From CAWJTN01 sp963845895 (GTDB lineage: Bacteria; Patescibacteriota; Microgenomatia; UBA1406; GWC2-37-13): 64,000 nt of DNA. The translations under genes and the position numbers were made by a program. Below are positions 41,889-50,502 of the stretch, one piece after another (the stretch's first letter is position 1; each line of letters starts with the position of its first letter). Location of the stretch: assembly GCA_963845895.1 (NCBI GenBank), contig CAWJTN010000001.1, positions 744,001 through 808,000 on the forward strand. Direction: 5' to 3'. The notes below the pieces were generated by a model. The model did not search any database and was not told where the DNA came from. It saw nothing but the letters and a program-made list of their open reading frames with translations.

Positions 41889-42752
41889 ACGAGAAAATTT
41901 TTTCCTGTAATAATTGCATTTCTTAGCGGGATTTTCATAGCTCAAATTGTTACTTCTGTAGTTGCTCAAATAGGAGATGCTAATCTGATTCATTCATGTG
42001 TAAAAAATAATAATGGCTCTATTCGTATTGTATCGTCTAGTGGGGATTGTTCTAGCAGTGAAACTCCTTTAGCTTGGAATAAGCAAGGTGCTCCAGGTTT
42101 AGGGGTATTGATTGACGATTTAACAAACGCAGATTTGTCTAATTCGGATTTCCGATTCAGAAATTTGGATGAAAGAAATTTTACCGACAGCAACTTTACA
42201 GGAGCAAGCTTTGATAAAACTTCGATTAAAAATACAAACTTTTCGAACGCTATTTTCCCAGCGAGTCACATTGTTAATACAGATTTTACGACGGCTATTC
42301 TTAATGGTACAAGTTTTGGAGGGACCGTTCGATATTCCAATTTCTCCAACAAAGACCTCTCATCTGTGCACATCGACCAAACAGATTTTACGTATTCAAA
42401 TTTATCTAACGTAATATTACCGACAAGTATTAATAGTGTCACCTTTGACAACGCGAATTTATCTGGAGTGAACTTTACATCAATAACAACACCATTAAAT
42501 ACGAGTTCCTTTGGGGGGACTAATCTTTCAAATACAAATTTCAGTAATGTAGATTTAAGTAATAATATTCATTTTGATAATGCCAATTTTACTAATGCAA
42601 ACTTAACTAATGTGAATTTCACAAATACAAATCTTATTTACGCAATTTTCACCAATTCAATAAGAACAGGAATCATTTGGTCAAATACAACATGTCCTGA
42701 TGGAACGAATAGTAATAATAACGGGAATACTTGTGAAGGACATTTGACATAA
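41889..42752 (+). CDS. Secreted pentapeptide-repeat protein with apparent ACG start
   Basis: The frame runs unbroken from ACG 41889 to 42752 (287 codons). Its beginning reads like a signal peptide (RKFFPVIIAFLSGIFIA ... SVVAQ), followed by a VKNNNGSIRIVSSSGDC module and then pentapeptide repeats (NADLSNSDF, NTNFSNVDLSNN, NANLTNVNF) that should form a right-handed beta-helix. No ATG, GTG or TTG occurs in frame before TTG 42108, which would remove the whole signal. The promoter spacing also points to 41889. Either ACG is used or an ATG has mutated. Role unknown, extracellular. Confidence 0.65.
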   Translation, partial: TRKFFPVIIAFLSGIFIAQIVTSVVAQIGDANLIHSCVKNNNGSIRIVSSSGDCSSSETPLAWNKQGAPGLGVLIDDLTNADLSNSDFRFRNLDERNFTDSNFTGASFDKTSIKNTNFSNAIFPASHIVNTDFTTAILNGTSFGGTVRYSNFSNKDLSSVHIDQTDFTYSNLSNVILPTSINSVTFDNANLSGVNFTSITTPLNTSSFGGTNLSNTNFSNVDLSNNIHFDNANFTNANLTNVNFTNTNLIYAIFTNSIRTGIIWSNTTCPDGTNSNNNGNTCEGHLT

Positions 42753-42753
42753 G

Positions 42754-44619
42754 TTAGTTTAATACTATTAAAGGGACTTTCAGAATATTAGAGTATTTGG
42801 TTATTATCTTCTTATCACTCCCAATATAAAGGATTACATCAGGTGTGAATTTTTTTCTTATTAGAGTAGAAGATTTATTTGTTACTTCAAGATGCTCTAT
42901 CCTAAATTTGTAATTCGAATTCCTTAGCAAGGCAATAAAGGGATACTCGACTCGAAATTCATCATCGACAATAAAGCCAATATTTGCATATTCATGACTC
43001 ATTATTGCGTTAACAGTCCGAGAAGCATAAAAATATTCGGGAAATCTTCCGTTAAAATATTGGACATCTCGGGGAATATTTATAATAGATCTGTCTGATG
43101 AAATAATTGGTTTCAAATTATTGAAAAAAAGATAGTATAAAGACGTAATTAACAATAAATATATCACTATCATTGTAATTTTTTGATTAATATTGTTCCA
43201 AAAAAAAGCGACAGGCACTGACCAGATGATGAACAAGGGGAGATGATACCTAGAGTTCCATATTGACCAGCGTAATAATAAAGAAAATAAAAATAAAGCC
43301 GAGATTAAACTTAAAATAAATCCTCTTGAAAGTTTAAGTCTCTTGATTAGATAAAAGAACAAGGTAATAAAGATAATAAATAAATGAAGAGGGTTGATGG
43401 CGATATTTTCGTCTGGTATTATGGAAAAGAAAGAAAAGCGAGCATTGTACCAGTTTAATGACGGGTCATTTACACTTATGCCCAAAATTTTATGAATTTT
43501 AATTACCAGATCATAAAAAAAAGTATTTACAACAGTACTTGGTAGCCAAAAATGCATGCTGGTATTTTTTATCATATTTGACAGGCCAGCAATTAATGAA
43601 ATATTGGAATTTAGATGATTATAAGAGCTGCCTATCGGAACTCCATAAAAATTTATATTACGAAGATAATAACCTAAATTAAGTAAAATGACTGATAAAA
43701 AAATTGTTAAACAATAAATTATCAAACTTTTTTTATTCTTTCGAAACAAAACAAACAGGAACCAAATAAGAAAAGGTAAAGCAAAAGTATAAGCGGTCCC
43801 TTTGGTAAGAAGAGCTAATCCTAATGAAAGAGAGGAAAATATATAATGGTAAATTTTTTCTGTTTTAGCTGACAAGAGACCGAAATAAATAAAACAGACC
43901 AACCAAAGCGAGACAACCAAATCATTTTGGGCGCTAGAGGCTTGTAAGATACCCATAGGGATAGTTACTGTAAAGATTATTGAAAAAATCTGGGTAAGAT
44001 AGTTACCACCCATAATTTTTGTAATTAAACTTATCCCTAAGATGACACCGATAAGAGACATCCACTGTACTGCATTCGATAATCTATCTCCACCACTAAA
44101 AATTCGGAATTGGGCAACAATAAACTCTGCGCCGGGAGCCATATAGTTTTGCCTGACAATATTTGTTGGGTAAAAGGCAACAGTTTGATTTTGTATCCAG
44201 TGTTCAATTCTTGCCAAGTGATAACTCATGGCATCAGGATTGTTTGGAGCAGTAAAAAGGGCTAATAATCCTGCAAGCAAAATTATCCCGAAAACAGGTA
44301 GCAGAAGTTTATTAGCTAAATCGGAAAAATTTTGAAAATTTAAAATAATTGGGTGAAGGTTGATATATTCAATCCTTGAAATCAAAAAAATGACCATGAC
44401 CAAAATACAGATAACAATAGTCCAAATAAAAAGAAGACTTTGGAAATTATAATAATTAAAATAACTCAACACTTCTGTGAAAATTATTACGAGTGTTCCC
44501 CAGACTATGACGCTTAAGAGGATTCGTTCCCTGATGTCAGATTTTTTTAATATTGGTAGATCTTTTAGAGTAAAGATAAAAATAAGAAACCATGCTAAAA
44601 TAGGAACAAAGACAAACAT
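42754..44619 (-). CDS. GT-C glycosyltransferase (family 39-like), copy 2
   Basis: 621 residues, polytopic, paralog of the gene at 39935: NNPDAMSYHLARIEHWIQNQ and FYPTNIVRQNYMAPGAEFIV match it. The start is preceded by TATAAT (44627-44632) 7 bases upstream, which overlaps the stop of the IS transposase. Its last base is 1 base from the convergent pentapeptide gene. Donor and acceptor unknown. Confidence 0.8.
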   Translation of the reverse strand: MFVFVPILAWFLIFIFTLKDLPILKKSDIRERILLSVIVWGTLVIIFTEVLSYFNYYNFQSLLFIWTIVICILVMVIFLISRIEYINLHPIILNFQNFSDLANKLLLPVFGIILLAGLLALFTAPNNPDAMSYHLARIEHWIQNQTVAFYPTNIVRQNYMAPGAEFIVAQFRIFSGGDRLSNAVQWMSLIGVILGISLITKIMGGNYLTQIFSIIFTVTIPMGILQASSAQNDLVVSLWLVCFIYFGLLSAKTEKIYHYIFSSLSLGLALLTKGTAYTFALPFLIWFLFVLFRKNKKSLIIYCLTIFLSVILLNLGYYLRNINFYGVPIGSSYNHLNSNISLIAGLSNMIKNTSMHFWLPSTVVNTFFYDLVIKIHKILGISVNDPSLNWYNARFSFFSIIPDENIAINPLHLFIIFITLFFYLIKRLKLSRGFILSLISALFLFSLLLRWSIWNSRYHLPLFIIWSVPVAFFWNNINQKITMIVIYLLLITSLYYLFFNNLKPIISSDRSIINIPRDVQYFNGRFPEYFYASRTVNAIMSHEYANIGFIVDDEFRVEYPFIALLRNSNYKFRIEHLEVTNKSSTLIRKKFTPDVILYIGSDKKIITKYSNILKVPLIVLN

Positions 44620-44627
44620 TTTTTAAA

Positions 44628-45740
44628 TTATAGTCGATCATGACAGAAATAACAATTTTTTGTATAAGTCACATACATTTGAGACTCTGGAGGTAAAATT
44701 TTTAACAGATGGTTAATTGGTGAAACATTGTTAAGTGACTTATGAACTCGTTTAGTATTGTACCAGACCAAATAATCCATTAAACGGGAATTAAATTCGT
44801 CTATCCCGTCAAGTGCATATTCTTCATGACCATTAATAAATTCTTCTTGTAGGGTTCTGTTGGCGCGTTCAACAAAACCATTGATTTTTGGGCATCTCGG
44901 ATAGATAAATAAATGTTTAATGTTTTTTCTTTTAAGATAATCATCAAAGTCTCCCATAAACTCAAGACCGTTATCTGTTTGAATTGTATGTATCTTGTTT
45001 AGGATAGGATAAACTAACTCAAGCTTCCTCATAAAATCTAAGCTGTTTTGGCTGTTGAGTCTGATGTAGCCGTAGGAGAATTGGAATTTGAGGTTAACGT
45101 CAACGGCATTTAGGATGTATAGCTTAATGCCATGGATAAACTTAACAATTGTATCAATCTCAATGTAACCAACTCCTATCGGTTTAGGAGATTTCTTAAC
45201 CTTTAGTTTGTATGATAGCCTCGCTTTAGAATGACGATGAAGCGGGTTATGGTAAATTCTTCTTGATTTGGAATAGAGATTATGGCGCTTAATAACTTTT
45301 CCAATAGTTGACTCTGAGATTGACTTAATATTTTCTTTTAGGCAATATTCTTCAAGTAGTGGTTTAATCTTTTCTTTGCCTAGATGGCCATATTGTTCCC
45401 GAAGTGATTTGATAAATTCGATAATCTTAAAGTTAGTATTCATGACCCTTTTTCTTTTAGGAGACCTCGAAGCTGGTACTAGACTTTCAAGTCTACCCAA
45501 ATTATCTTTAAGTGTTTTCTTCCATCGGTATATTGTTGGCTTGGAGATCTCAAAGGCTTCAACGGTTGCCCTTGTTCCATACTTACCATGAAACTCGATA
45601 ATCTTTAACCTAGTCTCAGCCATTTGAGACTTGCTGAAAAACAAAACAGAGCGTATTGATCTTCTCATTCGCCCATTATACAGAGGCGTGTCCATAAACA
45701 AATCCTGATACGAAGTTGAGACTCCTAGAGACCCTTTCAT
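44628..45740 (-). CDS. DDE transposase (IS481/IS3-like integrase core)
   Basis: 370 residues. An N-terminal helix-turn-helix (GTRATVEAFEISKPTIYRWK) is followed by an rve core with the DDE triad in IEIDTIVKF, IQTDNGLEF and GFVERANRTLQEEF. The start and core lie within the element. The last ten residues (KNCYFCHDRL) are coded outside the left inverted repeat by flanking DNA. The protein looks intact and may be active. Confidence 0.85.
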   Translation of the reverse strand: MKGSLGVSTSYQDLFMDTPLYNGRMRRSIRSVLFFSKSQMAETRLKIIEFHGKYGTRATVEAFEISKPTIYRWKKTLKDNLGRLESLVPASRSPKRKRVMNTNFKIIEFIKSLREQYGHLGKEKIKPLLEEYCLKENIKSISESTIGKVIKRHNLYSKSRRIYHNPLHRHSKARLSYKLKVKKSPKPIGVGYIEIDTIVKFIHGIKLYILNAVDVNLKFQFSYGYIRLNSQNSLDFMRKLELVYPILNKIHTIQTDNGLEFMGDFDDYLKRKNIKHLFIYPRCPKINGFVERANRTLQEEFINGHEEYALDGIDEFNSRLMDYLVWYNTKRVHKSLNNVSPINHLLKILPPESQMYVTYTKNCYFCHDRL

Positions 45741-45790
45741 AGAGATTAAATGAAATTCCCAAAAGTCTCATATGTATCGTAACTTTTTCA
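44661..45790 (-). mobile_element. 1.13-kb insertion sequence with TG-ended inverted repeats
   Basis: The ends TGTATAAGTCACATACATTT (left) and, on the other strand, TGAAAAAGTTACGATACATA (right) align over about 30 bp including TGAGACT. Both ends begin TG, as in IS3/IS481. The flanks are TTTTT on both sides (44656-44660 and 45791-45795), a likely 5-bp target duplication, though a T-run is weak proof. Confidence 0.75.
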
Positions 45791-45810
45791 TTTTTACTTA
45801 GGAAGGTTAA

Positions 45811-46533
45811 CTATCGATGGTTTAACAGATTTTTGAGATAGATTTTAAGCAGTATGAAGAAATTCCAGATGACAAATAAAAAAGACTGGACAAAATTTAC
45901 AGACGTGTGCGGTTTGTTGTAGTAACAACGAACGGGAACCTCGCCAATTTTTAGATTGTGGTTAAGACATTGAATGATTATTTCCAAGCTGAAATAAAAT
46001 TCATTGCTCATTTTATCCAATGGAAGAGTTTTTACTAATTTTTTACTATAAATTCTAAATCCGTCATTGAAATCAGTTAAGGGGACGCCAATGATAAGAC
46101 GGTCTAAATGACTTAAGATGACGTTGGCAATAAATCTGTGTAAAGGCATCCCATCTTTTAAAGCTTGATTCGGAGTAATGAATCGAGATCCTGACAAGAG
46201 ATCCAGTCCCTTTTCCTGCATAATCTTTACTTTTTCAGATATTTTTGAAATTTCGTATTGGCCATCTCCATGTATTTCTACCATATAGTCTGCTCCAAGT
46301 TTTAGGGCTTTTTTTAAGCCATATTTGAGATTACCACCATAACCTAAGTGTGAGTGCGAATAAACTTTCAATCCTAATTTTTTTACTATTTCAACAGAGT
46401 TATCGGTGGAGCCGTCGTCTACAACAATAATCTTATAGAAAGATTTCTTAGGAAGTAATTTAAACAATTTAGGAACAAATTTACCATCGTTGTGTATCAT
46501 GATAATGCCGATTATTTTATTTTGCTTTTTCAT
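45811..46533 (-). CDS. DPM1-like GT2 glycosyltransferase
   Basis: 240 residues from the ATG at 46533, one base after the stop of the preceding gene; an in-frame ATG at 46551 would overlap that gene by 17 bases. GT2 fold with VVDDGSTDNS and EIHGDGQYE (DxD-like), like dolichol/undecaprenyl-phosphate sugar synthases. A C-terminal hydrophobic stretch (FLFVIWNFFILLKIYL) could anchor it. It could make the lipid-linked sugar used by the GT-C enzymes nearby. Confidence 0.8.
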   Translation of the reverse strand: MKKQNKIIGIIMIHNDGKFVPKLFKLLPKKSFYKIIVVDDGSTDNSVEIVKKLGLKVYSHSHLGYGGNLKYGLKKALKLGADYMVEIHGDGQYEISKISEKVKIMQEKGLDLLSGSRFITPNQALKDGMPLHRFIANVILSHLDRLIIGVPLTDFNDGFRIYSKKLVKTLPLDKMSNEFYFSLEIIIQCLNHNLKIGEVPVRCYYNKPHTSVNFVQSFLFVIWNFFILLKIYLKNLLNHR

Positions 46534-46534
46534 T

Positions 46535-47317
46535 CTAAAAATTTTTACCAATGACGATTTCCCTTAAAAGATAATAGATAAATTTTAAGCCGGTGGGAAT
46601 TGCAGATGCTCCGCTCTTACCTCCAATTCTTTGTCCTTCAACTGTTGGGATTTCAGCGATTTTTAATCCTAATTTTAAAGCACGGATCGTCATCTGGTAC
46701 TCGATGGCAAAACCCTCCGCATCAAGATGGAGTTTGTTGAAGGAACTTTTTTTAATTGCACGGTAACCATTTATAGAATCGGTAATTGAACTTTTTGCTA
46801 GATTCTGTCCCGAGTTTCCCTCCCGCCAGTGCTCACTTCGTTGCGCGCTGTCGGGAGCCCTTCCACTCGTGCCACCTAGCAAAAAATTATTCCACAAGAT
46901 ATTTGCTAGCAACGTAAATCCCTGGTTTGCCCATTTGCGAAACTTCAAAAGCTTGTGATCCTCTTCGTTTTTTGATCCTTTTTTAAAACGCGAAGCGATT
47001 GCCAAATCATAACCTTTAGTCAAAATATTAATCAATTTTGGAATATCAGCTGGGTTTTCATTGCCGTCTGGACTAAAAAAAATTAGAATGTCTCCTTTTG
47101 CTTTTTTTGCACCAATTCTAAAAGCTTCCGCACGTCCGGGTTTTTTTTGTTTAACAATGGGTATCTTATTTTTTTTAAAAAATTCAACGGTTCCGTCGGT
47201 TGAGTTGTAGTCTACAGCAAAATATTCATCAACGCTAGAGAAAGGGATTTTTTTTATGAGTTTTTTGAGACCAGAGATTTCATTGCGGGTTAAGATAATG
47301 AGAGTTGATTTAATCAT
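46535..47317 (-). CDS. GT2 glycosyltransferase with in-frame repeat insertion
   Basis: 260 residues from ATG 47317, which overlaps the stop of the epimerase gene by 8 bases (ATGATTAA). GT2 domain: LIILTRNEISGLKKLI, VDYNSTDGT, FFSPDGNENP. The normal segment ...NILWNNFLL / ITDSINGYRAIKKSSF is split by about 30 residues (GGTSGRAPDSAQRSEHWREG...) coded by a type A palindromic repeat. The insertion is a multiple of three and keeps the frame. It may map to a surface loop; activity is uncertain. Confidence 0.8.
   Translation of the reverse strand: MIKSTLIILTRNEISGLKKLIKKIPFSSVDEYFAVDYNSTDGTVEFFKKNKIPIVKQKKPGRAEAFRIGAKKAKGDILIFFSPDGNENPADIPKLINILTKGYDLAIASRFKKGSKNEEDHKLLKFRKWANQGFTLLANILWNNFLLGGTSGRAPDSAQRSEHWREGNSGQNLAKSSITDSINGYRAIKKSSFNKLHLDAEGFAIEYQMTIRALKLGLKIAEIPTVEGQRIGGKSGASAIPTGLKFIYYLLREIVIGKNF
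46792..46885 (+). repeat. Palindromic repeat type A inside GT2 gene
   Basis: Perfect 10-bp inverted ends TTTTTGCTAG and CTAGCAAAAA. The core TCCCGCCAGTGCTCACTTCG, then TTGCGCGCTGTCGGGA, is identical to that of the element at 25091. Coding throughout on the minus strand. Confidence 0.75.
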
Positions 47318-48278
47318 AATTTTCTTTATACCACTCAATGGTTTTTTGTAAGCCAAAATTGAGCGGAGTTCTTGCTATAAAACCAATTTTTTCTTTGGCT
47401 TTTTTTGTAGAGATTATTCTTCTTGGGTGTCCGTCAGGTTTGCTTTTGTCGAATAAAACTTTAGTTTTTTTACCTGACAATTTTACTATCATTTTTGCAA
47501 GATTAGCGATCGTTATTTTTTCGTCTGATGCTAAATTTATCGGTTCGGCAAAAAAATATTTTTCAACTGCTTTTAGTAATCCTTCGGTCAAATCTTCAAC
47601 GAAGATAAAGGATCTGATTTGTTTTCCTGAACCCCAGACCCTCAAAGGACTTTCATTATTAAAAACTCTTCTAATTAAAGATGGAATTACATGGGATATT
47701 CTAGGATCAAATTTATCATTTGGACCGTAAACATTTGTCGGACGAACTACTGCAATTTTCATGCCAAATTGATCTGAATATGTTTTGGCCATAATTTCAG
47801 TAACTCTTTTAGCCCAACCATAGCCGAAGTTTGTTTTTTCCGGCTGACCTACAAATCCATATTCTTCTTCTATTGGAGTAGTGCAGTCTTCAGAATAAAC
47901 ACAGACAGAGCTCATCAGCAAAAGTCGTTCAACATGATTAATTCTTGCAGCTTCAAGCATGTTTTCAGTTATTTCTAGATTGTCTTTGAGCATCGTACCT
48001 GAATGTTTTAAATTATATTGGATGCCAGCAACATGAGCCGCTAGATTTAGGACAATTTCTTTATTTTTTGTTACCGAAACAGCATTCGTAAAGTTGGAAA
48101 GATCAGTTTTAACTATTCTTAAATCCTTTTTTAGGGATAAAATATTCTTGAGGTTGCCTCGGAACGTTGTAATTGTTACGTCCGCCCCTTTTTTTAAAAG
48201 AAGTCTGGCAAGGTTTGACCCAATGAATCCTGTACCACCTGTAAGAAGTACCTTTTTTCCTTTCCAAAAGTTAAACAT
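47310..48278 (-). CDS. NAD-dependent nucleotide-sugar epimerase/reductase
   Basis: 322 residues, extended SDR. The Rossmann motif GGTGFIGSNLA (residues 14-24), NLAAHVAGI and the catalytic Y-x3-K (YGWAK, with SSVCVYSED upstream) are intact. VAGIQYNLKH and the C-terminal pattern resemble GDP-L-fucose synthase/epimerase-reductases. Acts in the cytoplasm on a GDP- or UDP-hexose to supply deoxysugar for the glycan. Upstream of two GT2 genes in one operon. Confidence 0.8.
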   Translation of the reverse strand: MFNFWKGKKVLLTGGTGFIGSNLARLLLKKGADVTITTFRGNLKNILSLKKDLRIVKTDLSNFTNAVSVTKNKEIVLNLAAHVAGIQYNLKHSGTMLKDNLEITENMLEAARINHVERLLLMSSVCVYSEDCTTPIEEEYGFVGQPEKTNFGYGWAKRVTEIMAKTYSDQFGMKIAVVRPTNVYGPNDKFDPRISHVIPSLIRRVFNNESPLRVWGSGKQIRSFIFVEDLTEGLLKAVEKYFFAEPINLASDEKITIANLAKMIVKLSGKKTKVLFDKSKPDGHPRRIISTKKAKEKIGFIARTPLNFGLQKTIEWYKENYD

Positions 48279-48294
48279 ATTTAAAGGTTATTTC

Positions 48295-48370
48295 AAAACC
48301 TCTGATCTTGTTAGATTCTGTCCCCGCTGAGCGGGGCCACCTGTCATAAATAGAAGTAGGTTTTGAATCA
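48295..48370 (+). repeat. Palindromic repeat type A, short copy
   Basis: AGGTTATTTCAAAACCTCTG, GATCTTGTTAGATTCTGT, a mini hairpin CCCCGCTGAGCGGGG in place of the core, CACCTGTCATAAATAGAAGT and AGGTTTTGAA. Same ends as 25091-25228, different centre. It fills the gap before the epimerase start. Confidence 0.75.
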
Positions 48371-48414
48371 GTTTTAATTTGAGAAGATAATAGCAGATTT
48401 TTTAGCTGTTTTCA

Positions 48415-49593
48415 CTAAGTAAAAACCTTAAGAATTTCTTTTATTTCTTTAGATGTCAGTTCTGGATTATTTCCAAAATAAAGACCTTGTTCATGGATAA
48501 GCTTAGCATTAGAATTGCCTAAAACATCTTGATATTTCTTCATGTATTTTTCAAAAAAGGGTTGCTTGGTCATATCTCCTCCAACGATCGGTCTGATCTC
48601 AATTTTCCAGTTGCATCTTTTGACAAGATCGCTTTTGATTTTCTTGGAACGGCAGATTATAGGTATTGAAAAGCTTGAAAGAAAATCCATGTGTTTATAC
48701 TTTATCGGATAATATTTATTGGTTTTTTTGTAAATTTTACTAGCTAAGATTAAAAAATTTCTATTTCTTTTTTTAACTATCTCGTCAATATATTTCAGTT
48801 GAACATTCCCTAAAAATCCAGCAACTTCAGTCGGTCGAAAGTTGTAGCCGAGATCATAAAAGGTATAGCGGGAGTAAAAAGAGGAGTTGATCTGAAATTT
48901 TTTTCTTAGATTTTTTTGTTTGGCAAGATTGAGATTCCTGTCCCAACCGTGGGCTCTGACTATCCGAAGCATGGTGGTGATCTGGTCGTCATCCGTTGTA
49001 ACAGCTCCACCTTCTATGGTTGATAGGTGATGGCCAACATAGAAAGAAAAAGTGCTTGCCAGACCAAAGTTTCCCAGCTTTCTTCCTTTATAAATAGAAC
49101 CTAGTGCTTCACAGTTGTCTTCGATTAAAATAACATTTTTTTTATTGCATATATCCTGGATCTTATCTATATCATCACATAGGCCAAGTAAATTTGTCAG
49201 AAAAACCATTTTGAGCGGATATTTTGAAAGTATCTTTTTTAAAGTTCGGCTTGAGACGTTTAACGTTTCCAGCTCAACATCGATTGGTACAGCTTGAAGA
49301 CCGAGTTGAATCAGAGGCATCACATTAGTTGACCAGGTGACTGCCGAGAAACCTACAAAGTCTCCCTTTTTTATTTTTCCCAGATTCAGAAGCGCCTGAA
49401 TTATTGCCAGATTTGCCGAACTTCCGCTGTTTAAAAATACACAGTTTTTTCTTCCCTGATATCCGGAGAAATTTTTTTCAAAAAGTTCACATCGTTGACC
49501 GAAGCTTAGTTGATTTGCCGATTTTATAAACTCAACAATAGCTTTTTTTGTCTCTAATTCTTTATAGAAGGTTGATTTGACAAGTTTTATCAT
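48415..49593 (-). CDS. DegT-fold PLP enzyme with Lys-to-His change (ColD/RfbH-like 3-dehydratase)
   Basis: 392 residues of the DegT/DnrJ/EryC1/StrS family. The PLP-site segment reads FSFYVGHHLSTIEGGAV: the Schiff-base Lys of aminotransferases is replaced by His188. This His is the mark of 3-dehydratases such as ColD and RfbH, which remove the C3 hydroxyl from 4-keto-6-deoxyhexoses. Other PLP contacts (NSGSSAN, IEDNCEALGS) are kept. Together with the epimerase it suggests a 3,6-dideoxyhexose in the surface glycan. A possible promoter TATAAT (49609-49614) lies 15 bases before the ATG. Confidence 0.8.
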   Translation of the reverse strand: MIKLVKSTFYKELETKKAIVEFIKSANQLSFGQRCELFEKNFSGYQGRKNCVFLNSGSSANLAIIQALLNLGKIKKGDFVGFSAVTWSTNVMPLIQLGLQAVPIDVELETLNVSSRTLKKILSKYPLKMVFLTNLLGLCDDIDKIQDICNKKNVILIEDNCEALGSIYKGRKLGNFGLASTFSFYVGHHLSTIEGGAVTTDDDQITTMLRIVRAHGWDRNLNLAKQKNLRKKFQINSSFYSRYTFYDLGYNFRPTEVAGFLGNVQLKYIDEIVKKRNRNFLILASKIYKKTNKYYPIKYKHMDFLSSFSIPIICRSKKIKSDLVKRCNWKIEIRPIVGGDMTKQPFFEKYMKKYQDVLGNSNAKLIHEQGLYFGNNPELTSKEIKEILKVFT

Positions 49594-49638
49594 GATTTTC
49601 TTGACTTAATTATAGTATAGTCATTATAATTATAAGGC

Positions 49639-50346
49639 ATGAAGTTGCAAACTGTTAAAAAAAAGATATTAAAAAAAAGGCCGGTTATTATTCTCTCATT
49701 GATAATCTTAGTTATACTGGTTTCTTTGTCCTCAACAATTTATTTTTATCAAAAATATCAGTCTGCAAAAAAATTACTACAGAATCCGCAAGAAACAACT
49801 AAAGCCGAGGTGAAAATCTTGGTAAGTGCCGTTGGTAAGTTGATGGAACTTCCGAAGGACGAAGATCCCACTCCTCTTACCGTAACAGACAAAAATAGAC
49901 TAAAAAGTCAGCCATTTTTTGCTAATGCAGAGAACGGCGATAAGGTCTTAATATATGAAAAGAACAGGATGGCCATTTTATATCGACCAAGCACAAATAA
50001 AATAATTGAAGTTTCTCCGATTAGTGTCAATAACAGTAATGTTTCACCTTCTCCTTCCATGAGTCAACAGCCAAAAAAAATTAAAGTTGCCATTTATAAT
50101 GGAACAAAAATAGCTGATTTGGCAGGGAAAACGGCAAGCGAAATCAGTGGAAATGTTACCAACGTTGAAATTGCTGAAATAGGTAACACATATAAAAACT
50201 ATAAAGAAACATTAGTTATTGATCTTACTGGAAATAATAAGAGTGTAGTGGATCAGGTGGCAACTCTTTTAAAAGGAAAAAGTTCTACTCTTCCCGATGG
50301 AGAAAAGAAACCTCAAGCAGATATCCTCGTTGTAGTTGGTCAATAA
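49639..50346 (+). CDS. LytR_C-domain membrane protein
   Basis: 235 residues: a cytoplasmic basic N-terminus, one membrane helix (residues 16-38), a middle module (LPKDEDPTPLTVTDKNRLKS, NGDKVLIY, MAILYRP) and a C-terminal LytR_C domain (KVAIYNGTKIADLAGKTAS ... DILVVVGQ). LytR_C often accompanies LCP ligases that attach glycans to the wall, so an extracytoplasmic cell-envelope role is likely. TATAAT 49625-49630 lies 8 bases before the ATG (leaderless). Confidence 0.75.
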   Translation: MKLQTVKKKILKKRPVIILSLIILVILVSLSSTIYFYQKYQSAKKLLQNPQETTKAEVKILVSAVGKLMELPKDEDPTPLTVTDKNRLKSQPFFANAENGDKVLIYEKNRMAILYRPSTNKIIEVSPISVNNSNVSPSPSMSQQPKKIKVAIYNGTKIADLAGKTASEISGNVTNVEIAEIGNTYKNYKETLVIDLTGNNKSVVDQVATLLKGKSSTLPDGEKKPQADILVVVGQ

Positions 50347-50391
50347 ATTTAGTTTAAAATCAGAAGTTACGCAGTTAATTATTGTTTAGAC

Positions 50392-50474
50392 TGTCATTGC
50401 GAGCGGAACGAAGTGAAGCGAAGCAATCTCTTTAATGATGAGATTACTTCGTCGCTTCGCTCCTCGTAATGACA
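50392..50474. repeat. TGTCATTGCGAG palindromic repeat, copy 1
   Basis: TGTCATTGCGAG...CTCGTAATGACA, with GAAGCGAAGCAATCTC arms that form a long imperfect hairpin. This repeat family is widespread in unrelated bacterial genomes. Confidence 0.75.
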
Positions 50475-50502
50475 AAGTACGTAAGTCCTGTAAAATATTA
50501 AG

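Noticed and set aside
42108..42110. TTG 42108 as start of the pentapeptide protein
   Set aside because: It would drop a complete signal peptide and Cys module that are open in frame back to the promoter.
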